DNA of 64,000 nt from Acholeplasmataceae bacterium (GCA_012522345.1 JAAYKO010000065.1:1-64000), one strand, 5' to 3'. Positions 22,928 to 32,261 are shown, counted from the first letter of the stretch. The notes: generated by a model not told the origin, from the letters alone. A program made the numbers and translations.

Positions 22928-24448
22928 TTACTTAACCTTTTTAACCCTAAAGGTGAATTTTTCTTCTCTAACATTACCCCACTTGTCTTCGACTCGTAAC
23001 ATAATTACATAATCACCGACTTCACGAGTATCTAAAGTTGAAAATTCGCCTTTTGGCACATAAACATAAACTGTAACATCGCCATCACGGTCATCGTTTG
23101 CAATATAGTTAGGGAATAAAGCATCATTGTACTTCTTGCCCCACGGAACTATGATAATTCTTTCTTCTGCCGTTTTACCTTCTAAAGCACCGATAAATGT
23201 AATAATTGGAGCTTCTCTATCAAGTAAAATTTCAATCGAATCTTTTAAGTTATCTTCTTCTAAGCCTAAATCAAAAACAACCTCATAATTTTTTTCAATG
23301 TCGAAAGGTGCTGAATCTTTTAATATTACAACAAAGTTACCAATTGTTTCATCACCTTCAGCAAAGTCAACGTGGTCGATTTCAAGTTCATCGCCATAAA
23401 CTGCCGGGGTTGTTTCGGTTGCCGGTTCTTCTAACTCAAATACTTTTAACCAACTAGCAACTTCTGCTTTAGCCGCATCAATTGCTTCACCTTCAACTGG
23501 TTCTCCATCAACGAAAAGTGGACTTACAACTTGTTGGCTAATCTCAACAAAAAGAGTTGTTTTATTAACTGCGTAAGTGCCTGTTTCTTCAAGTGGATTA
23601 CCAGGAATTATTGAAAATGAGAATGCCAAATCGGCAAAAGCTTCAGGATCATTATAAAATACATTATCATTCGCTGTATAAGCATTTCCTTTGCTAGCAA
23701 CATAAGCGTGGCCGACATCGCCTAAACTAGGTGTTGTTTTAAATGCGTCATTAAATTTTACATCACCTGTTTTTTTGTTTTCATCGCCACCAGCATAAAT
23801 CAAGAAACCTGGATCCGTTCCAGGATTAGCTGCATGTAACATAGCCCCTTTAACTGCGATATTCGCTCCACTGCGACCGACGTCTTCAAACACTTCACGC
23901 GGGGTTCCCCAAGTTGAACCTTCTTCGAAATCCCAATCGTTCCAATCATGAATTCCCAATGCCTCTTCATATGTGCCTGCTGGATCATAATAGATCAGCA
24001 AAAAGTTATAACTATTTGGATTTGAAACTAAATATTGTGGTTCATCTTCTTTAGTCTCTGCGCCTTCAAATACATAAACATGAACTGTTTTATCAGCGAT
24101 GACTATTGAAGCATCAATATATACATCCTCTGTTTTCTTTGCGTCCCAATCTGGGCTCTCAGTCTCATCATACTTAACCGCTATGAAACCTTGAGTCCCT
24201 TCTTTTCCTACTGGGACATCTTCATATGTCCAGTAAGCGCCAAAGTCATCCTCTCCATCGGCTAAGCGGGCTTCAAAACCGAGTTCGCCCCAAGTATGGC
24301 TTCCCAAGTCCTCATAGTCTTGGTCCCATGCTTGGAAATGGATAACTACTGTACCTGTTCCTTGGTCACCATTGTTTTCCGCTGTTGCTACAAGCGAAAA
24401 ACCAAGGATGGTTCCCAAGGCTATAAATACTGATAATAACCTTTTCAT
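22928..24448 (-). CDS. Secreted CBM41-like glucan-binding protein without catalytic domain
   Basis: 506 residues with a signal peptide (about 1-23, cut after ATA) and no lipobox. Residues about 32-135 look like a CBM41/pullulanase-associated module (VVIHFQAWDQDYEDLGSHTWGE, then WDAKKTEDVYID and VHVYVFEG in order). A second related region starts near 147 (FLLIYYDPAGTYEEALGIHDW). The C-terminal region (about 410-506) resembles an Ig-like DUF5011/HYR module ending in RVEDKWGNVREEKFTF. No glycoside hydrolase domain is present, so it probably binds alpha-glucan outside the cell. It is the first gene of the malEFG transcript, with a strong AAAAGGAGG site. Confidence 0.75.
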   Translation of the reverse strand: MKRLLSVFIALGTILGFSLVATAENNGDQGTGTVVIHFQAWDQDYEDLGSHTWGELGFEARLADGEDDFGAYWTYEDVPVGKEGTQGFIAVKYDETESPDWDAKKTEDVYIDASIVIADKTVHVYVFEGAETKEDEPQYLVSNPNSYNFLLIYYDPAGTYEEALGIHDWNDWDFEEGSTWGTPREVFEDVGRSGANIAVKGAMLHAANPGTDPGFLIYAGGDENKKTGDVKFNDAFKTTPSLGDVGHAYVASKGNAYTANDNVFYNDPEAFADLAFSFSIIPGNPLEETGTYAVNKTTLFVEISQQVVSPLFVDGEPVEGEAIDAAKAEVASWLKVFELEEPATETTPAVYGDELEIDHVDFAEGDETIGNFVVILKDSAPFDIEKNYEVVFDLGLEEDNLKDSIEILLDREAPIITFIGALEGKTAEERIIIVPWGKKYNDALFPNYIANDDRDGDVTVYVYVPKGEFSTLDTREVGDYVIMLRVEDKWGNVREEKFTFRVKKVK

Positions 24449-24492
24449 CTTTTCCTCCTTTTGGTAATTTGTTATTACCTATTTTCAGTTTT

Positions 24493-24576
24493 ATAATAAC
24501 ACATTTTTAATAAAAATGTAAACGCTTTAGCTAATCTTATACTATGCAACCGTTTACTTATTGTAAAGCGCTATCA
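24493..24576 (-). promoter_or_regulatory. mal operon promoter with three LacI/CcpA-type operators
   Basis: On the minus strand, -35 TTTACA (complement of 24517-24522) and -10 TATTAT (complement of 24493-24498) are 18 nt apart. Three CG-centred, operator-like sites are present: TGTAAACGCTTTAG (24517-24530, overlapping the -35), TGCAACCGTTTACT (24545-24558, a full match to the cre pattern TGNAANCGNWNNCW) and TGTAAAGCGCTATCA (24562-24576). A second possible promoter, TTTACA-17 nt-TAGTAT, lies inside the array. CcpA or a MalR-like LacI repressor is the likely reader; neither gene is in the window. Confidence 0.75.
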
Positions 24577-24616
24577 TTATATTTTGATAATTAATTTTGT
24601 TAAGTTTTATTCTTGT

Positions 24617-25438
24617 TTAGATTTCTTTTTTTAAGTTAAATTCCTTTTTGCCTTGTCTAACTATTATTAGCATCACAATCAAAGAAAGACCCAAATTATA
24701 AATCACTGTTGAAATCGCCGGCAGGAAAATGCCAATTATCCCACTTATCACTGCTGGTAATCCTGTAGAGAGCATAATAAATTTAATACTTTCAAAAAAA
24801 CTCATAAAATCTTGATAGCCGATTTTAAAAATTTGTAAAATAAGGGCTAGTAATAAGACAAAAACGATTGAAATTAGAAAATTTATCGCAAGTGTTTGTA
24901 AAAGCGAATTTAACACAATCCACCTTGAAAACGAACCTTCAATATATTCCGCAAATTTTTGATATTCACTTGCAAATTCTTCTGTACCGCGAACATTATT
25001 GAGCTCGCTAAAACGGTATACTAGAGGAAACTTCTTATAATTTCCACTCATCATTGCCCCTTTGCCATCTGTATAAACTAATTCGGTTTTACGAAAGAGA
25101 ATGCTTTTTTCTGTTGTCTCAATTTCACCACTATGATTAAAAACATATTTAATCCCCAGGTGATATAAAACATAACTTTGCTCACTACTACAGACAAATT
25201 CATTATATTCCACTGAACAATTCTCGGGAAGCAGCCACTCTTCTGGCGGATTTTTAAAATCTTCTTGAATAAAATCAAGTCGCTGTCCACCTTCTTGGAT
25301 AATTAAAAAAGTTAGCGGTAAAACCGCAACAAAAGTTAGAAACAAATAATAAATAAAAACTTTATAAAATGGTTCTTTTCGTAAATTTATTAAGTTTTTC
25401 AAGCGAAAAGATTCTTTAAAATATCTAACCATAAACAT
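24617..25438 (-). CDS. DUF1189 membrane protein (maltodextrin-locus type)
   Basis: About 273 residues with one N-terminal helix (about 30-50), an external loop of roughly 130 residues and several C-terminal helices (about 180-265). The layout fits DUF1189, a family found in Bacillus maltodextrin operons (yvdJ type) with no established biochemical role. I prefer an ATG near 25438. The longest frame begins with a TTG at 25462 that lacks a ribosome site. It overlaps the end of the amylase gene and shares its transcript. The mal promoter region lies immediately downstream. Confidence 0.7.
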   Translation of the reverse strand: MFMVRYFKESFRLKNLINLRKEPFYKVFIYYLFLTFVAVLPLTFLIIQEGGQRLDFIQEDFKNPPEEWLLPENCSVEYNEFVCSSEQSYVLYHLGIKYVFNHSGEIETTEKSILFRKTELVYTDGKGAMMSGNYKKFPLVYRFSELNNVRGTEEFASEYQKFAEYIEGSFSRWIVLNSLLQTLAINFLISIVFVLLLALILQIFKIGYQDFMSFFESIKFIMLSTGLPAVISGIIGIFLPAISTVIYNLGLSLIVMLIIVRQGKKEFNLKKEI

Positions 25439-26945
25439 AGGCAAAACCTGATTCGCTTTCAACTTCTAAAACCAAAGTACTATAAGGCTTCATCGTTAGA
25501 CTACCATATAAAACTTTGACCTTTTCATGACTTATCTCTTGCTCATAACTTGAGAGATTGTAAAGTACAACCACAGTTTGTTTAAATTCTTGATATTCAA
25601 ATGTTTTTACAAATCCCTGGATGGTTCCTGAATTATTTATATAGCGTTTAATCTCGTTGCCAAACATTAGTGCGGGTGTCTTTTTTCTCAACTCAACAAG
25701 TTCTTGATAAGTGTTATAAAGTGAGTTTGGGTCTGTTTTTTGTTCATTCAGGGGAATAGTTTGATTATTAGAACCATCACTTGGAAGCCAACTTGTTTGA
25801 TACTTGTTGTCGCCCCAAAGAAATGGCTGCCTGCGGTATTCATCATAAACAACACCATAACCACTGATGTTGTCACCTTCATAACGATAGCCTTTCATCC
25901 CAATTTCTTCACCATAATATATGAAAGGATTACCTGGTAGAGTAAGAAGAATTTCAGCTCCTAATTTTTGTCTCTCAAGACTTTCAAAGCCACCCAATGA
26001 AGCGAGTCTATCGAGATCATGATTGGAAATAAAAACTGCATCAACAAAATTAGGATTATACTTTCGGTATTCTTCATAACTATTAGTTAAATTTGAAATT
26101 AAAGTTCCTTTGTTTTGATCTTTGCCAACTTTACTAATAATGTCATAATAGAGCGGAAAATTAAAACTAGAGTCAGTTCCACGATAATAAGGTTGAATTA
26201 AAAACGGATAGTTATCCCAAATCTCAGTAACAAGATAAGCATCTTCTCTTAACGATCTTAAATACAATTTAAGCATTTGAATGTAGTTGACGTTTAAAAA
26301 AACTGGATTGCCTACTTGACCTGGTTTATCAAAAAAGAATTTTGCAGCATCTAAGCGAAAACCTTTAACCCCCATTTCAACATAAAACCTCATAATTTCT
26401 TTCATTTCAGCCTCGACAGCAGGATTATTATGATCTAAATCAACCATTCCGCCAACAAAAGTTTCATGAGCACTTGAACCAAGACGATAATAATAATCAT
26501 AATGAGACTCACCTTTTCCTTCTAAATACCAAGGATGTTGATCAGATGTATGGTTAATAACTAAATCAAGAATAATGTCAATATTCTTTTTATTAGCTTC
26601 CTTAACTAAGGATTTAAAATCTTCGATCGTTCCATAATCAGGATTTATCTCATAATAATCAAGTACATCATAGCCATGATAAGTTGGGCTTGGGTTAATT
26701 GGCATTAGCCACAAGGCGGTTATTCCTAAATCTTTTAAGTAATCAAGATTTTCTTCTATCCCTTTTAAATCACCAATTCCATCGCCATCGCTATCGGCAA
26801 AACTTCTAACAAATATTTGATAATAAATATCATTTCTGGGATTAGCTTCTTTTAAGACTTCATAACTATAAGTTTCTTTTTTCTGACAGCTTATAATTGT
26901 AAAAGCAAACCCAAAGATTAAAAAAAATGTTAATAGTCTTTTCAT
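25425..26945 (-). CDS. Lipoprotein alpha-amylase (GH13)
   Basis: Hydrolyses alpha-1,4-glucans at the cell surface. It is 506 residues with a signal peptide and lipobox TIISC, giving a lipid-anchored cysteine at about residue 20. GH13 conserved regions are clear: DLVINHTS (I), GFRLDAAKFF with the nucleophile aspartate (II), LVTEIWDN with the acid/base glutamate (III) and FISNHD (IV). The N-terminal DSDGDGIGDLKGI segment is typical of the amylase/oligoglucosidase branch. It follows the RDD gene by one base and overlaps the DUF1189 gene. It likely supplies oligosaccharides to MalEFG. Exact specificity cannot be read from sequence. Confidence 0.93.
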   Translation of the reverse strand: MKRLLTFFLIFGFAFTIISCQKKETYSYEVLKEANPRNDIYYQIFVRSFADSDGDGIGDLKGIEENLDYLKDLGITALWLMPINPSPTYHGYDVLDYYEINPDYGTIEDFKSLVKEANKKNIDIILDLVINHTSDQHPWYLEGKGESHYDYYYRLGSSAHETFVGGMVDLDHNNPAVEAEMKEIMRFYVEMGVKGFRLDAAKFFFDKPGQVGNPVFLNVNYIQMLKLYLRSLREDAYLVTEIWDNYPFLIQPYYRGTDSSFNFPLYYDIISKVGKDQNKGTLISNLTNSYEEYRKYNPNFVDAVFISNHDLDRLASLGGFESLERQKLGAEILLTLPGNPFIYYGEEIGMKGYRYEGDNISGYGVVYDEYRRQPFLWGDNKYQTSWLPSDGSNNQTIPLNEQKTDPNSLYNTYQELVELRKKTPALMFGNEIKRYINNSGTIQGFVKTFEYQEFKQTVVVLYNLSSYEQEISHEKVKVLYGSLTMKPYSTLVLEVESESGFAYVYG

Positions 26946-26946
26946 T

Positions 26947-27411
26947 TTAAAACCCCCATTTATCCTTAGTTGCAGTGTGTTTTAAATACGGATCATCATT
27001 ATTTTTAGGCACTTCTTGTTTAAGGCTAATTACTTTTGTTTTAAAAATGAAATCATGAATCGTTCTAGATTCTTTTTTTTCTGATAAAAAGAAATAAGCA
27101 ACAATTAAGTAAATTCCGCCAGTTAAGATACTGGCACTAACTTTAAAAATCTCACGCCCCAACACTTTTATAAGCAATGGTTTTGAGCCATCGAGATTGA
27201 CTATTTTTGTTTTTTCAAATCTTTTGCCGATACTCTGCCCACTGATGAAAAAATAAGGAACAAAATAAAAACCAACAAATGCTGCTACTGACAAAACATA
27301 AGCTAAGATTAAATTATAAGCTGCTATTGGAATTGATAATATTACTACAATTGCTACCCCAGAGGTATCAATTGCAAATCCCCTTACTCGGGATTCAAAT
27401 CTTGGAATCAT
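26947..27411 (-). CDS. RDD family membrane protein
   Basis: 154 residues with about three hydrophobic segments. The family's arginine-aspartate pattern (RVRGFAIDTSGVAI) is at the start and SIGKR lies in the middle. RDD proteins are small membrane proteins, some linked to ion or solute movement, mostly uncharacterised. It is the first gene of a transcript with the amylase and DUF1189 genes, preceded by its own promoter. Its role in the glucan locus is unknown. Confidence 0.82.
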   Translation of the reverse strand: MIPRFESRVRGFAIDTSGVAIVVILSIPIAAYNLILAYVLSVAAFVGFYFVPYFFISGQSIGKRFEKTKIVNLDGSKPLLIKVLGREIFKVSASILTGGIYLIVAYFFLSEKKESRTIHDFIFKTKVISLKQEVPKNNDDPYLKHTATKDKWGF

Positions 27412-27440
27412 AATTCACCTTCTATTTCTTATCCGCCGTT

Positions 27441-27449
27441 ATTATAACA
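27441..27449 (-). promoter_or_regulatory. Extended -10 promoter of the RDD-amylase transcript
   Basis: The complement reads TGTTATAAT about 30 nt upstream of the RDD start codon. No cre-like site is visible here, unlike at the mal promoter. Confidence 0.65.
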
Positions 27450-27468
27450 TATTATAATTTGTTAGCAG

Positions 27469-27495
27469 AAAAAAAGTCTTTTCGCAAAAAAAGAC
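27469..27495 (-). terminator. Terminator after tsaD
   Basis: On the minus strand, GTCTTTT pairs with AAAAGAC and is followed by seven T residues. It lies 10 nt after the tsaD stop codon and just upstream of the RDD promoter. Confidence 0.8.
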
Positions 27496-27504
27496 CTAAT
27501 TTTT

Positions 27505-28497
27505 TTACAAACTTAAAGTTGACTTGCCGCCTAATTGATAGTTTTTTAATCCACCGTGATTTTTATAGGCATAGTAGGCTGCTGCTCCTATCATAGCAGC
27601 ATTATCTGTACAATATTGAATGCTCGGAATAATTATTTCTTGGTTTTTTATTTCTGCAAAGACTCGTTCTCTCAATCTCGTGTTAGCCGCAACTCCACCG
27701 GCAATAATAACTTGTTTCACATCAAACTCTTCAATCGCGTGTTGCAATTTAAAAATTAAAACATCAATAACCGCTTCTTGAAAAGAGGCCGCTAAATCAT
27801 TTTTATTAAGCGTTTCACCTTTTCTCCCAGCATGATATATTAAGTTATTTACTGCGCTTTTCAAACCAGAAAAACTAAACTTATAATCATCTTTGTCTAA
27901 ATAAGCCCTTGGTAAATTATAAACATCCTTTCCTGTTTTAGCAAGTTTATCAATAATTGGCCCTCCGGGATAAGCTAATCCTAACATTCGACTAACTTTA
28001 TCATAAGCTTCGCCAACTGCATCATCTAAAGTGCTCCCCAAAACTTGAAAATTAAAGTGCTCTTTCATATAAACAAGTTCGGTATGACCACCACTAACTA
28101 ATAAAGCAAGTAAAGGAAATTTAAGTTGATGCTCAAGATTTGCAGAATAAATATGCCCTGCCAAATGATTGATGCCAATTAGAGGTTTATTATGGGCAAA
28201 GGCGAACGCAGTAGCAGCATTTATCCCCACAAGTAAAGCTCCGATTAAACCTGGCCCCTCTGTTACTGCTACTAAATCAATCTCTGCTATTTTAATTTGT
28301 GCTTTTTGGAGTGCTTCTTCAAACACAAGTGTCATATTAGCGATATGATTTCTACTTGCAATCTCAGGAACTACTCCCCCAAAAGCCTGATGAATCTCAA
28401 TTTGCGATAAAACAATATTGCTTAAAACTTCTTTGCCGTTTTTTACAACACTTACACTTGTCTCATCACAGCTCGTTTCAACTGCTAAAATAATCAT
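27505..28497 (-). CDS. tsaD: tRNA threonylcarbamoyladenosine transferase TsaD
   Basis: Transfers the threonylcarbamoyl group to adenosine 37 of ANN-decoding tRNAs together with TsaB and TsaE. It is 330 residues. It has an ASKHA-type N-terminus (LAVETSCDETSVSVV), metal-binding HLAGH near residue 110, LLVSGGHTEL and GGVAANTRLR. It is the last gene of the tsaE-tsaB-rimI-tsaD operon, overlaps rimI by 4 nt and is followed by a terminator. Confidence 0.96.
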   Translation of the reverse strand: MIILAVETSCDETSVSVVKNGKEVLSNIVLSQIEIHQAFGGVVPEIASRNHIANMTLVFEEALQKAQIKIAEIDLVAVTEGPGLIGALLVGINAATAFAFAHNKPLIGINHLAGHIYSANLEHQLKFPLLALLVSGGHTELVYMKEHFNFQVLGSTLDDAVGEAYDKVSRMLGLAYPGGPIIDKLAKTGKDVYNLPRAYLDKDDYKFSFSGLKSAVNNLIYHAGRKGETLNKNDLAASFQEAVIDVLIFKLQHAIEEFDVKQVIIAGGVAANTRLRERVFAEIKNQEIIIPSIQYCTDNAAMIGAAAYYAYKNHGGLKNYQLGGKSTLSL

Positions 28498-28925
28498 TTT
28501 TCTAATCTCCTAACTAACAATAGGCCATCACCAGTTTGATAATAGTTTTTTATTAATCGCTTAATTTCAAAACCATTATTTAAATAAAGCTTTAACGCTT
28601 TTTGGTTGGTGCTGTTTACTTCTAAAGAAACTTGCTTGACTTGAATCTCTTCAAAAAAGTTAACAGCATAAGTAAGCAATGCTTTGCCGTAACCTAAGCC
28701 GCGATACTTTTCTTTGACAACTAAATCAATAATTTGACCATTAAAATCACTTTCCCATAAAATTATAAAACCAATTTTCTCATCCTTTTGACAGACAAAA
28801 AGATGATATGTTTGTTTCGCTTTAATGTAGTCTTTTATCGTTTCAAGGGGAAAGGTTGTTTCTAAATTTTCTTTTGCAAGTTTATAAATAAATGTGGCAT
28901 CTTTTAAAATAGCTCTTTTAATCAC
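28494..28925 (-). CDS. rimI: RimI-like GNAT N-acetyltransferase
   Basis: 143 residues with the GNAT acetyl-CoA pattern YRGLGYGKALL near residues 76-86 and the C-terminal NSTNQKALKLYLNNGFE typical of RimI. It is expected to acetylate a protein N-terminus, classically ribosomal protein bS18. It is embedded between tsaB and tsaD with 4-nt overlaps on both sides, the usual operon position. Confidence 0.88.
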   Translation of the reverse strand: MIKRAILKDATFIYKLAKENLETTFPLETIKDYIKAKQTYHLFVCQKDEKIGFIILWESDFNGQIIDLVVKEKYRGLGYGKALLTYAVNFFEEIQVKQVSLEVNSTNQKALKLYLNNGFEIKRLIKNYYQTGDGLLLVRRLEK

Positions 28926-29503
28926 AAGTTGCGCTCCGCTTCTGTTTGCCTTAAGTATTTTGGAACAAAACTATGAATTTCTTTAACTTCTTTTGCCATT
29001 TGGTCTATTTTAGCAAGAACTATTTCATAATTAAAGTCATCTAAATAAATTGGTTTTGCCTGATATTGTAACGCAAGTTTTTGTAAATCTGTTGTTTTCC
29101 TTAAGCCATCTTCTAAAAGTTGTTCGCAATCATTATAAATTCCACAAAAGACATTGCCGTTTCTAGCATCAATCATTGGCGCCTTAATATTAGGATAGCC
29201 GCTACTTAAAAAGTAAAGACTTGAGACCTCAAAAAGTTTTATTCTTTTAGTGTAAGCGATCATTTTTGCAACCATCACACTCGCCCTAAGACCAGTATAA
29301 GAGCCCGGACCAGAACCAACTGTGATTGCGTTGATGTCATCTATTGTTGTGTTATTTCTTTTTAACAATAGATCAATTCTATCGACAATATGTTTAGAAT
29401 GATCTTGTCTCCCAATTCTAATAGTATAATCGATTAAAGTCCCGTTTTTGCCTAAGGCAATATACAAAACATTTGTTGCTGAATCAAGATAGAGTTGCAT
29501 CAT
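28922..29503 (-). CDS. tsaB: tRNA threonylcarbamoyladenosine biosynthesis protein TsaB
   Basis: The inactive ASKHA partner that scaffolds TsaD. It is 193 residues, shorter than the roughly 230 of E. coli TsaB, with the typical N-terminus LYLDSATNVLYIAL and the segment VGSGPGSYTGLRASV near residues 63-77. It overlaps tsaE and rimI by 4 nt each, so translation is coupled. Confidence 0.92.
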   Translation of the reverse strand: MMQLYLDSATNVLYIALGKNGTLIDYTIRIGRQDHSKHIVDRIDLLLKRNNTTIDDINAITVGSGPGSYTGLRASVMVAKMIAYTKRIKLFEVSSLYFLSSGYPNIKAPMIDARNGNVFCGIYNDCEQLLEDGLRKTTDLQKLALQYQAKPIYLDDFNYEIVLAKIDQMAKEVKEIHSFVPKYLRQTEAERNL

Positions 29504-29946
29504 AAATAATAAACCACCTTTTCATAAGCTTCACCGACTGCCTCAAAACTAATTTTTCGTTTAAATTCTTCAATAATTTCAAATTTTACTAATAAATATT
29601 CTTGCGGCAATAATGAACGAACATTAAAAGGCCATTCAATAACGGTTATTGCATCACTATAAATATAATCTTCAAGATCAAAGTCGTAACCTTCACCTTT
29701 AATTCGATATAAATCGATATGATAGAGTTTATTTTCAGGTGTAAGATATCTTTTTAAAATAGTAAAAGAAGGGCTATTAATGGTTTCTTTAATGTTTAAA
29801 GCAAGACCGATTCCTTTCGCAAATGTTGTCTTGCCGCTAGCTAGATCACCATCCAACAAAACAATCATCCCAGGCTTTAACAAAAGTCCCAATTGATGAG
29901 CTAAATAAATAGTTTCTTGTTCGTTTTTTGTAATTCTTTCTTTCAT
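29500..29946 (-). CDS. tsaE: tRNA threonylcarbamoyladenosine biosynthesis ATPase TsaE
   Basis: The ATPase of the t6A complex. It is 148 residues from the ATG at 29946, chosen over a TTG four codons upstream because GGTGG sits 6 nt before the ATG. P-loop GDLASGKTTFAKG, then INSPSFT and HIDLYR, then the Walker B-like ITVIEW are all present. It is first of the four-gene t6A operon. A TGATAAAAT extended -10-like element lies just upstream. Confidence 0.93.
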   Translation of the reverse strand: MKERITKNEQETIYLAHQLGLLLKPGMIVLLDGDLASGKTTFAKGIGLALNIKETINSPSFTILKRYLTPENKLYHIDLYRIKGEGYDFDLEDYIYSDAITVIEWPFNVRSLLPQEYLLVKFEIIEEFKRKISFEAVGEAYEKVVYYL

Positions 29947-30003
29947 TAATACCACCAAAAATTATTTTATCATAAACTCAAGTTTATTGACATCTTTTTA
30001 ACT

Positions 30004-30031
30004 TAAAAAAAGAGGGTTATTCCCCCTTTTT
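30004..30031 (-). terminator. Terminator after pgi
   Basis: AAAAAGAGGG (30007-30016) and CCCCCTTTTT (30022-30031) form a stem with one mismatch and loop TTATT. It overlaps the last codons of pgi and ends in a T-run on the minus strand. Confidence 0.75.
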
Positions 30032-31333
30032 AAGTTTTTCTGTTAATTTTTTTGCAAGCTCTTCAAAGCCCGGTTTACCCAAAAGAGCGAACATGTTTTC
30101 TTTATACGATTCAACACCTGGCTGATTAAAAGGATTAACTTTTAGTAAATAAGCACTCATTGCACAAGCTTTAAAGAAAAAGTAAACTAAATAGCCAAAA
30201 TGGTAAGCATCAAGTTTTTCAATTTCAATTATAATATTGGGAACTCCTCCATCAGTATGGGCTAAAAGGGTCCCTAAAAATGCTTTTTCATTTACTTCTT
30301 GGAGACTTTTATTAGCTAAATAATTGAGTTCATCTAAGTCTTGTTCATCACGGGGAACAACTAAATCATTTTTTGCTTTAATGACTTTTAAAACTGTTTC
30401 AAAAAGAATTTTCGGCCCTTCTTGAATCATTTGACCAAGTGAGTGGAGGTCAGTTGAAAATGAAGCACTTGAGACAAATAACCCCTTACCATCTTTTCCT
30501 TCTGATTCACCAAAGAGTTGCTTCCACCATTCAGCTAAATAAACTAAATTAGGTTCATAGCTAACAAATAAATCAATCAACTTACCACTTCTATATAAAT
30601 CATAGCGCAGCCTTGCATATTTATAAGCCTCATTATCAACATTAAGAAAATCATCATAAGCTTTTCTTGCGCCTTTTAAAATCTCATCAATTGAAATTCC
30701 TGCTGCACAGATTGGTAAGAGACCAACAGCTGATAAAACACTATAGCGGCCGCCGATGTCTTCTGGAACAACAAATGTTTGATACTCTTTTTCTTTTGCT
30801 AAATTAATTAAAACGCCGTGATTTTTATCTGTTGTAACATAAATTCTTTTGTTCGCTTCTTCTTTCCCATATTTTTGCTCAAGCAATTGTTTAAAAATCC
30901 GAAAAGCAATTGCTGATTCAAGAGTTGTACCACTTTTTGAAATAACATTGATTGAAAAATCTTTAACTTTCAAATATTCTAGAAGTGATTTAGTATAAGC
31001 TGCACTCAATTGATACCCTGCAAAAATCACCTCTAAACTATTTTCTTGAAAAGGTTCTTTTGACATCTCTATGGCTGCTTTAGCGCCCAAATAGGAACCG
31101 CCAATTCCAATTACTAATAAGACTTCTGAATCTGTTTTTAGTTTTTTAACTGTTTGTTTTATCGCTTCAACTTCTGCTTGATCAAAGTCTAATGGTTGAT
31201 CAACCCAACCTAAGTATTCTCTGCCTAAACCTGTTTTTTGATGAATCATCTCATGAATGTTTAAGATTTCTTGGTCAGTTGCATATCTTTTCTTTAAAAA
31301 AGAGGTTACATATTTATCGTTTACTTTAAGCAT
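30017..31333 (-). CDS. pgi: Glucose-6-phosphate isomerase
   Basis: Interconverts glucose-6-phosphate and fructose-6-phosphate in glycolysis. It is 438 residues, the short Gram-positive form. Recognisable segments are [14 protein letters not shown], the phosphate-binding [12 protein letters not shown] and the catalytic-region [11 protein letters not shown]. The start codon overlaps the cvfD stop (TAATG). It would use the glucose-6-phosphate arising from glucan import, alongside fba in the same window. Confidence 0.95.
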   Translation of the reverse strand: MLKVNDKYVTSFLKKRYATDQEILNIHEMIHQKTGLGREYLGWVDQPLDFDQAEVEAIKQTVKKLKTDSEVLLVIGIGGSYLGAKAAIEMSKEPFQENSLEVIFAGYQLSAAYTKSLLEYLKVKDFSINVISKSGTTLESAIAFRIFKQLLEQKYGKEEANKRIYVTTDKNHGVLINLAKEKEYQTFVVPEDIGGRYSVLSAVGLLPICAAGISIDEILKGARKAYDDFLNVDNEAYKYARLRYDLYRSGKLIDLFVSYEPNLVYLAEWWKQLFGESEGKDGKGLFVSSASFSTDLHSLGQMIQEGPKILFETVLKVIKAKNDLVVPRDEQDLDELNYLANKSLQEVNEKAFLGTLLAHTDGGVPNIIIEIEKLDAYHFGYLVYFFFKACAMSAYLLKVNPFNQPGVESYKENMFALLGKPGFEELAKKLTEKLKKGE

Positions 31334-31674
31334 TATTGAGCACCTTCTTCTAATTCTTTTTTTGCCTGTTTAATCATCTTTGAAAGTCGTTGTTTAAATG
31401 GTTCAAAGCCAATTTTAAATTCTGAAACAATTATTTGTCGCTTAGATTTACAGAGTTTATAGGAAAGAGTTAATTGTTTTTGTTCTTCGTTTATCTCAAT
31501 GACATAGGCACTGACTAAGTCACCAACACTCGCAAATAAATTAATATCTCTAACAAATTTATCAGAAATTTCAGAAATATGGATTAATCCAGTATAATCA
31601 TCTTTTTTTACAAAAACTCCGTAGCTTGTAAAACCTGTGACTTCAACAAGAATAATATCGCCTTTTTTAATCAC
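31333..31674 (-). CDS. cvfD: S1-domain RNA-binding protein (CvfD/YugI type)
   Basis: 113 residues. A single S1 RNA-binding domain occupies about residues 1-72 ([39 protein letters not shown]), with a basic C-terminal tail. It resembles Bacillus YugI/CvfD, a ribosome-associated protein influencing translation and stress responses. The start is a GTG with the G-rich site GGGG upstream. It is co-transcribed with pgi. Confidence 0.83.
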   Translation of the reverse strand: MIKKGDIILVEVTGFTSYGVFVKKDDYTGLIHISEISDKFVRDINLFASVGDLVSAYVIEINEEQKQLTLSYKLCKSKRQIIVSEFKIGFEPFKQRLSKMIKQAKKELEEGAQ

Positions 31675-31694
31675 ACTTACACCCCGCTTATTTT

Positions 31695-31703
31695 ATTATA
31701 TCA
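31695..31703 (-). promoter_or_regulatory. Extended -10 promoter of cvfD-pgi
   Basis: The complement reads TGATATAAT about 20 nt upstream of the GTG start. No consensus -35 is seen. Confidence 0.6.
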
Positions 31704-31747
31704 CTATAATGTAAAATTTTTAATTATCAATATTTGTTTATCTTCTA

Positions 31748-31756
31748 TGTTATAAT
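31748..31756 (+). promoter_or_regulatory. Extended -10 promoter of the GNAT gene
   Basis: TGTTATAAT lies 26 nt before the start codon, with a weak -35 region. It is divergent from the cvfD promoter. Confidence 0.65.
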
Positions 31757-31782
31757 AGTTTTGAGTAAATAGGAGGTCGAAA

Positions 31783-32247
31783 ATGCAACCCGTTGATATG
31801 TTAGTTGATTTATATCAAATTGATTTTAAGCAACAGAAATCTACTGTTACAATTAATCGAGTTTTGTCGCCTGACAGCGACAATGTAGTTAAGTTTATTG
31901 AACAAAACTTCAATGCTTCTTGGGCTAGCGAAGCAAAGGCTGCGTTATATAAAACTAACCCTAGTTGTTTTATTGCGGTTGATAATAAAAAAATTATTGG
32001 CTTTGCTTGTTATGATGCTACCGCAAAAGGATTTTTTGGACCCGAGGGAGTTGATCCAAACTATCGCGGAAAAGGTGTCGGAAAAGCTCTTTTATTGCAC
32101 TGTTTAGAAGCGATGCGTTTTGAAGGCTATGCTTACGCTATTATTGGTGGAGTGGGAAGCGCTCGTGGTTTTTATGAAAAAGTTTGTAACGCCATTCCCA
32201 TTGAAAATAGTCGCAAAGTTTATAATCGTCTAGCTAGTAGATCTTAA
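31783..32247 (+). CDS. GNAT family acetyltransferase
   Basis: 154 residues with the acetyl-CoA binding pattern PNYRGKGVGKALLLHCL near residues 92-108 and GGVGSARGFYEKV after it. The substrate is unknown. It has a strong ribosome site (AGGAGG, 7 nt before the ATG), its own extended -10 promoter and a terminator shared with lemA. It is one of few plus-strand genes in the left half and appears monocistronic. Confidence 0.85.
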   Translation: MQPVDMLVDLYQIDFKQQKSTVTINRVLSPDSDNVVKFIEQNFNASWASEAKAALYKTNPSCFIAVDNKKIIGFACYDATAKGFFGPEGVDPNYRGKGVGKALLLHCLEAMRFEGYAYAIIGGVGSARGFYEKVCNAIPIENSRKVYNRLASRS

Positions 32248-32261
32248 AGGTCCTAATCGAT

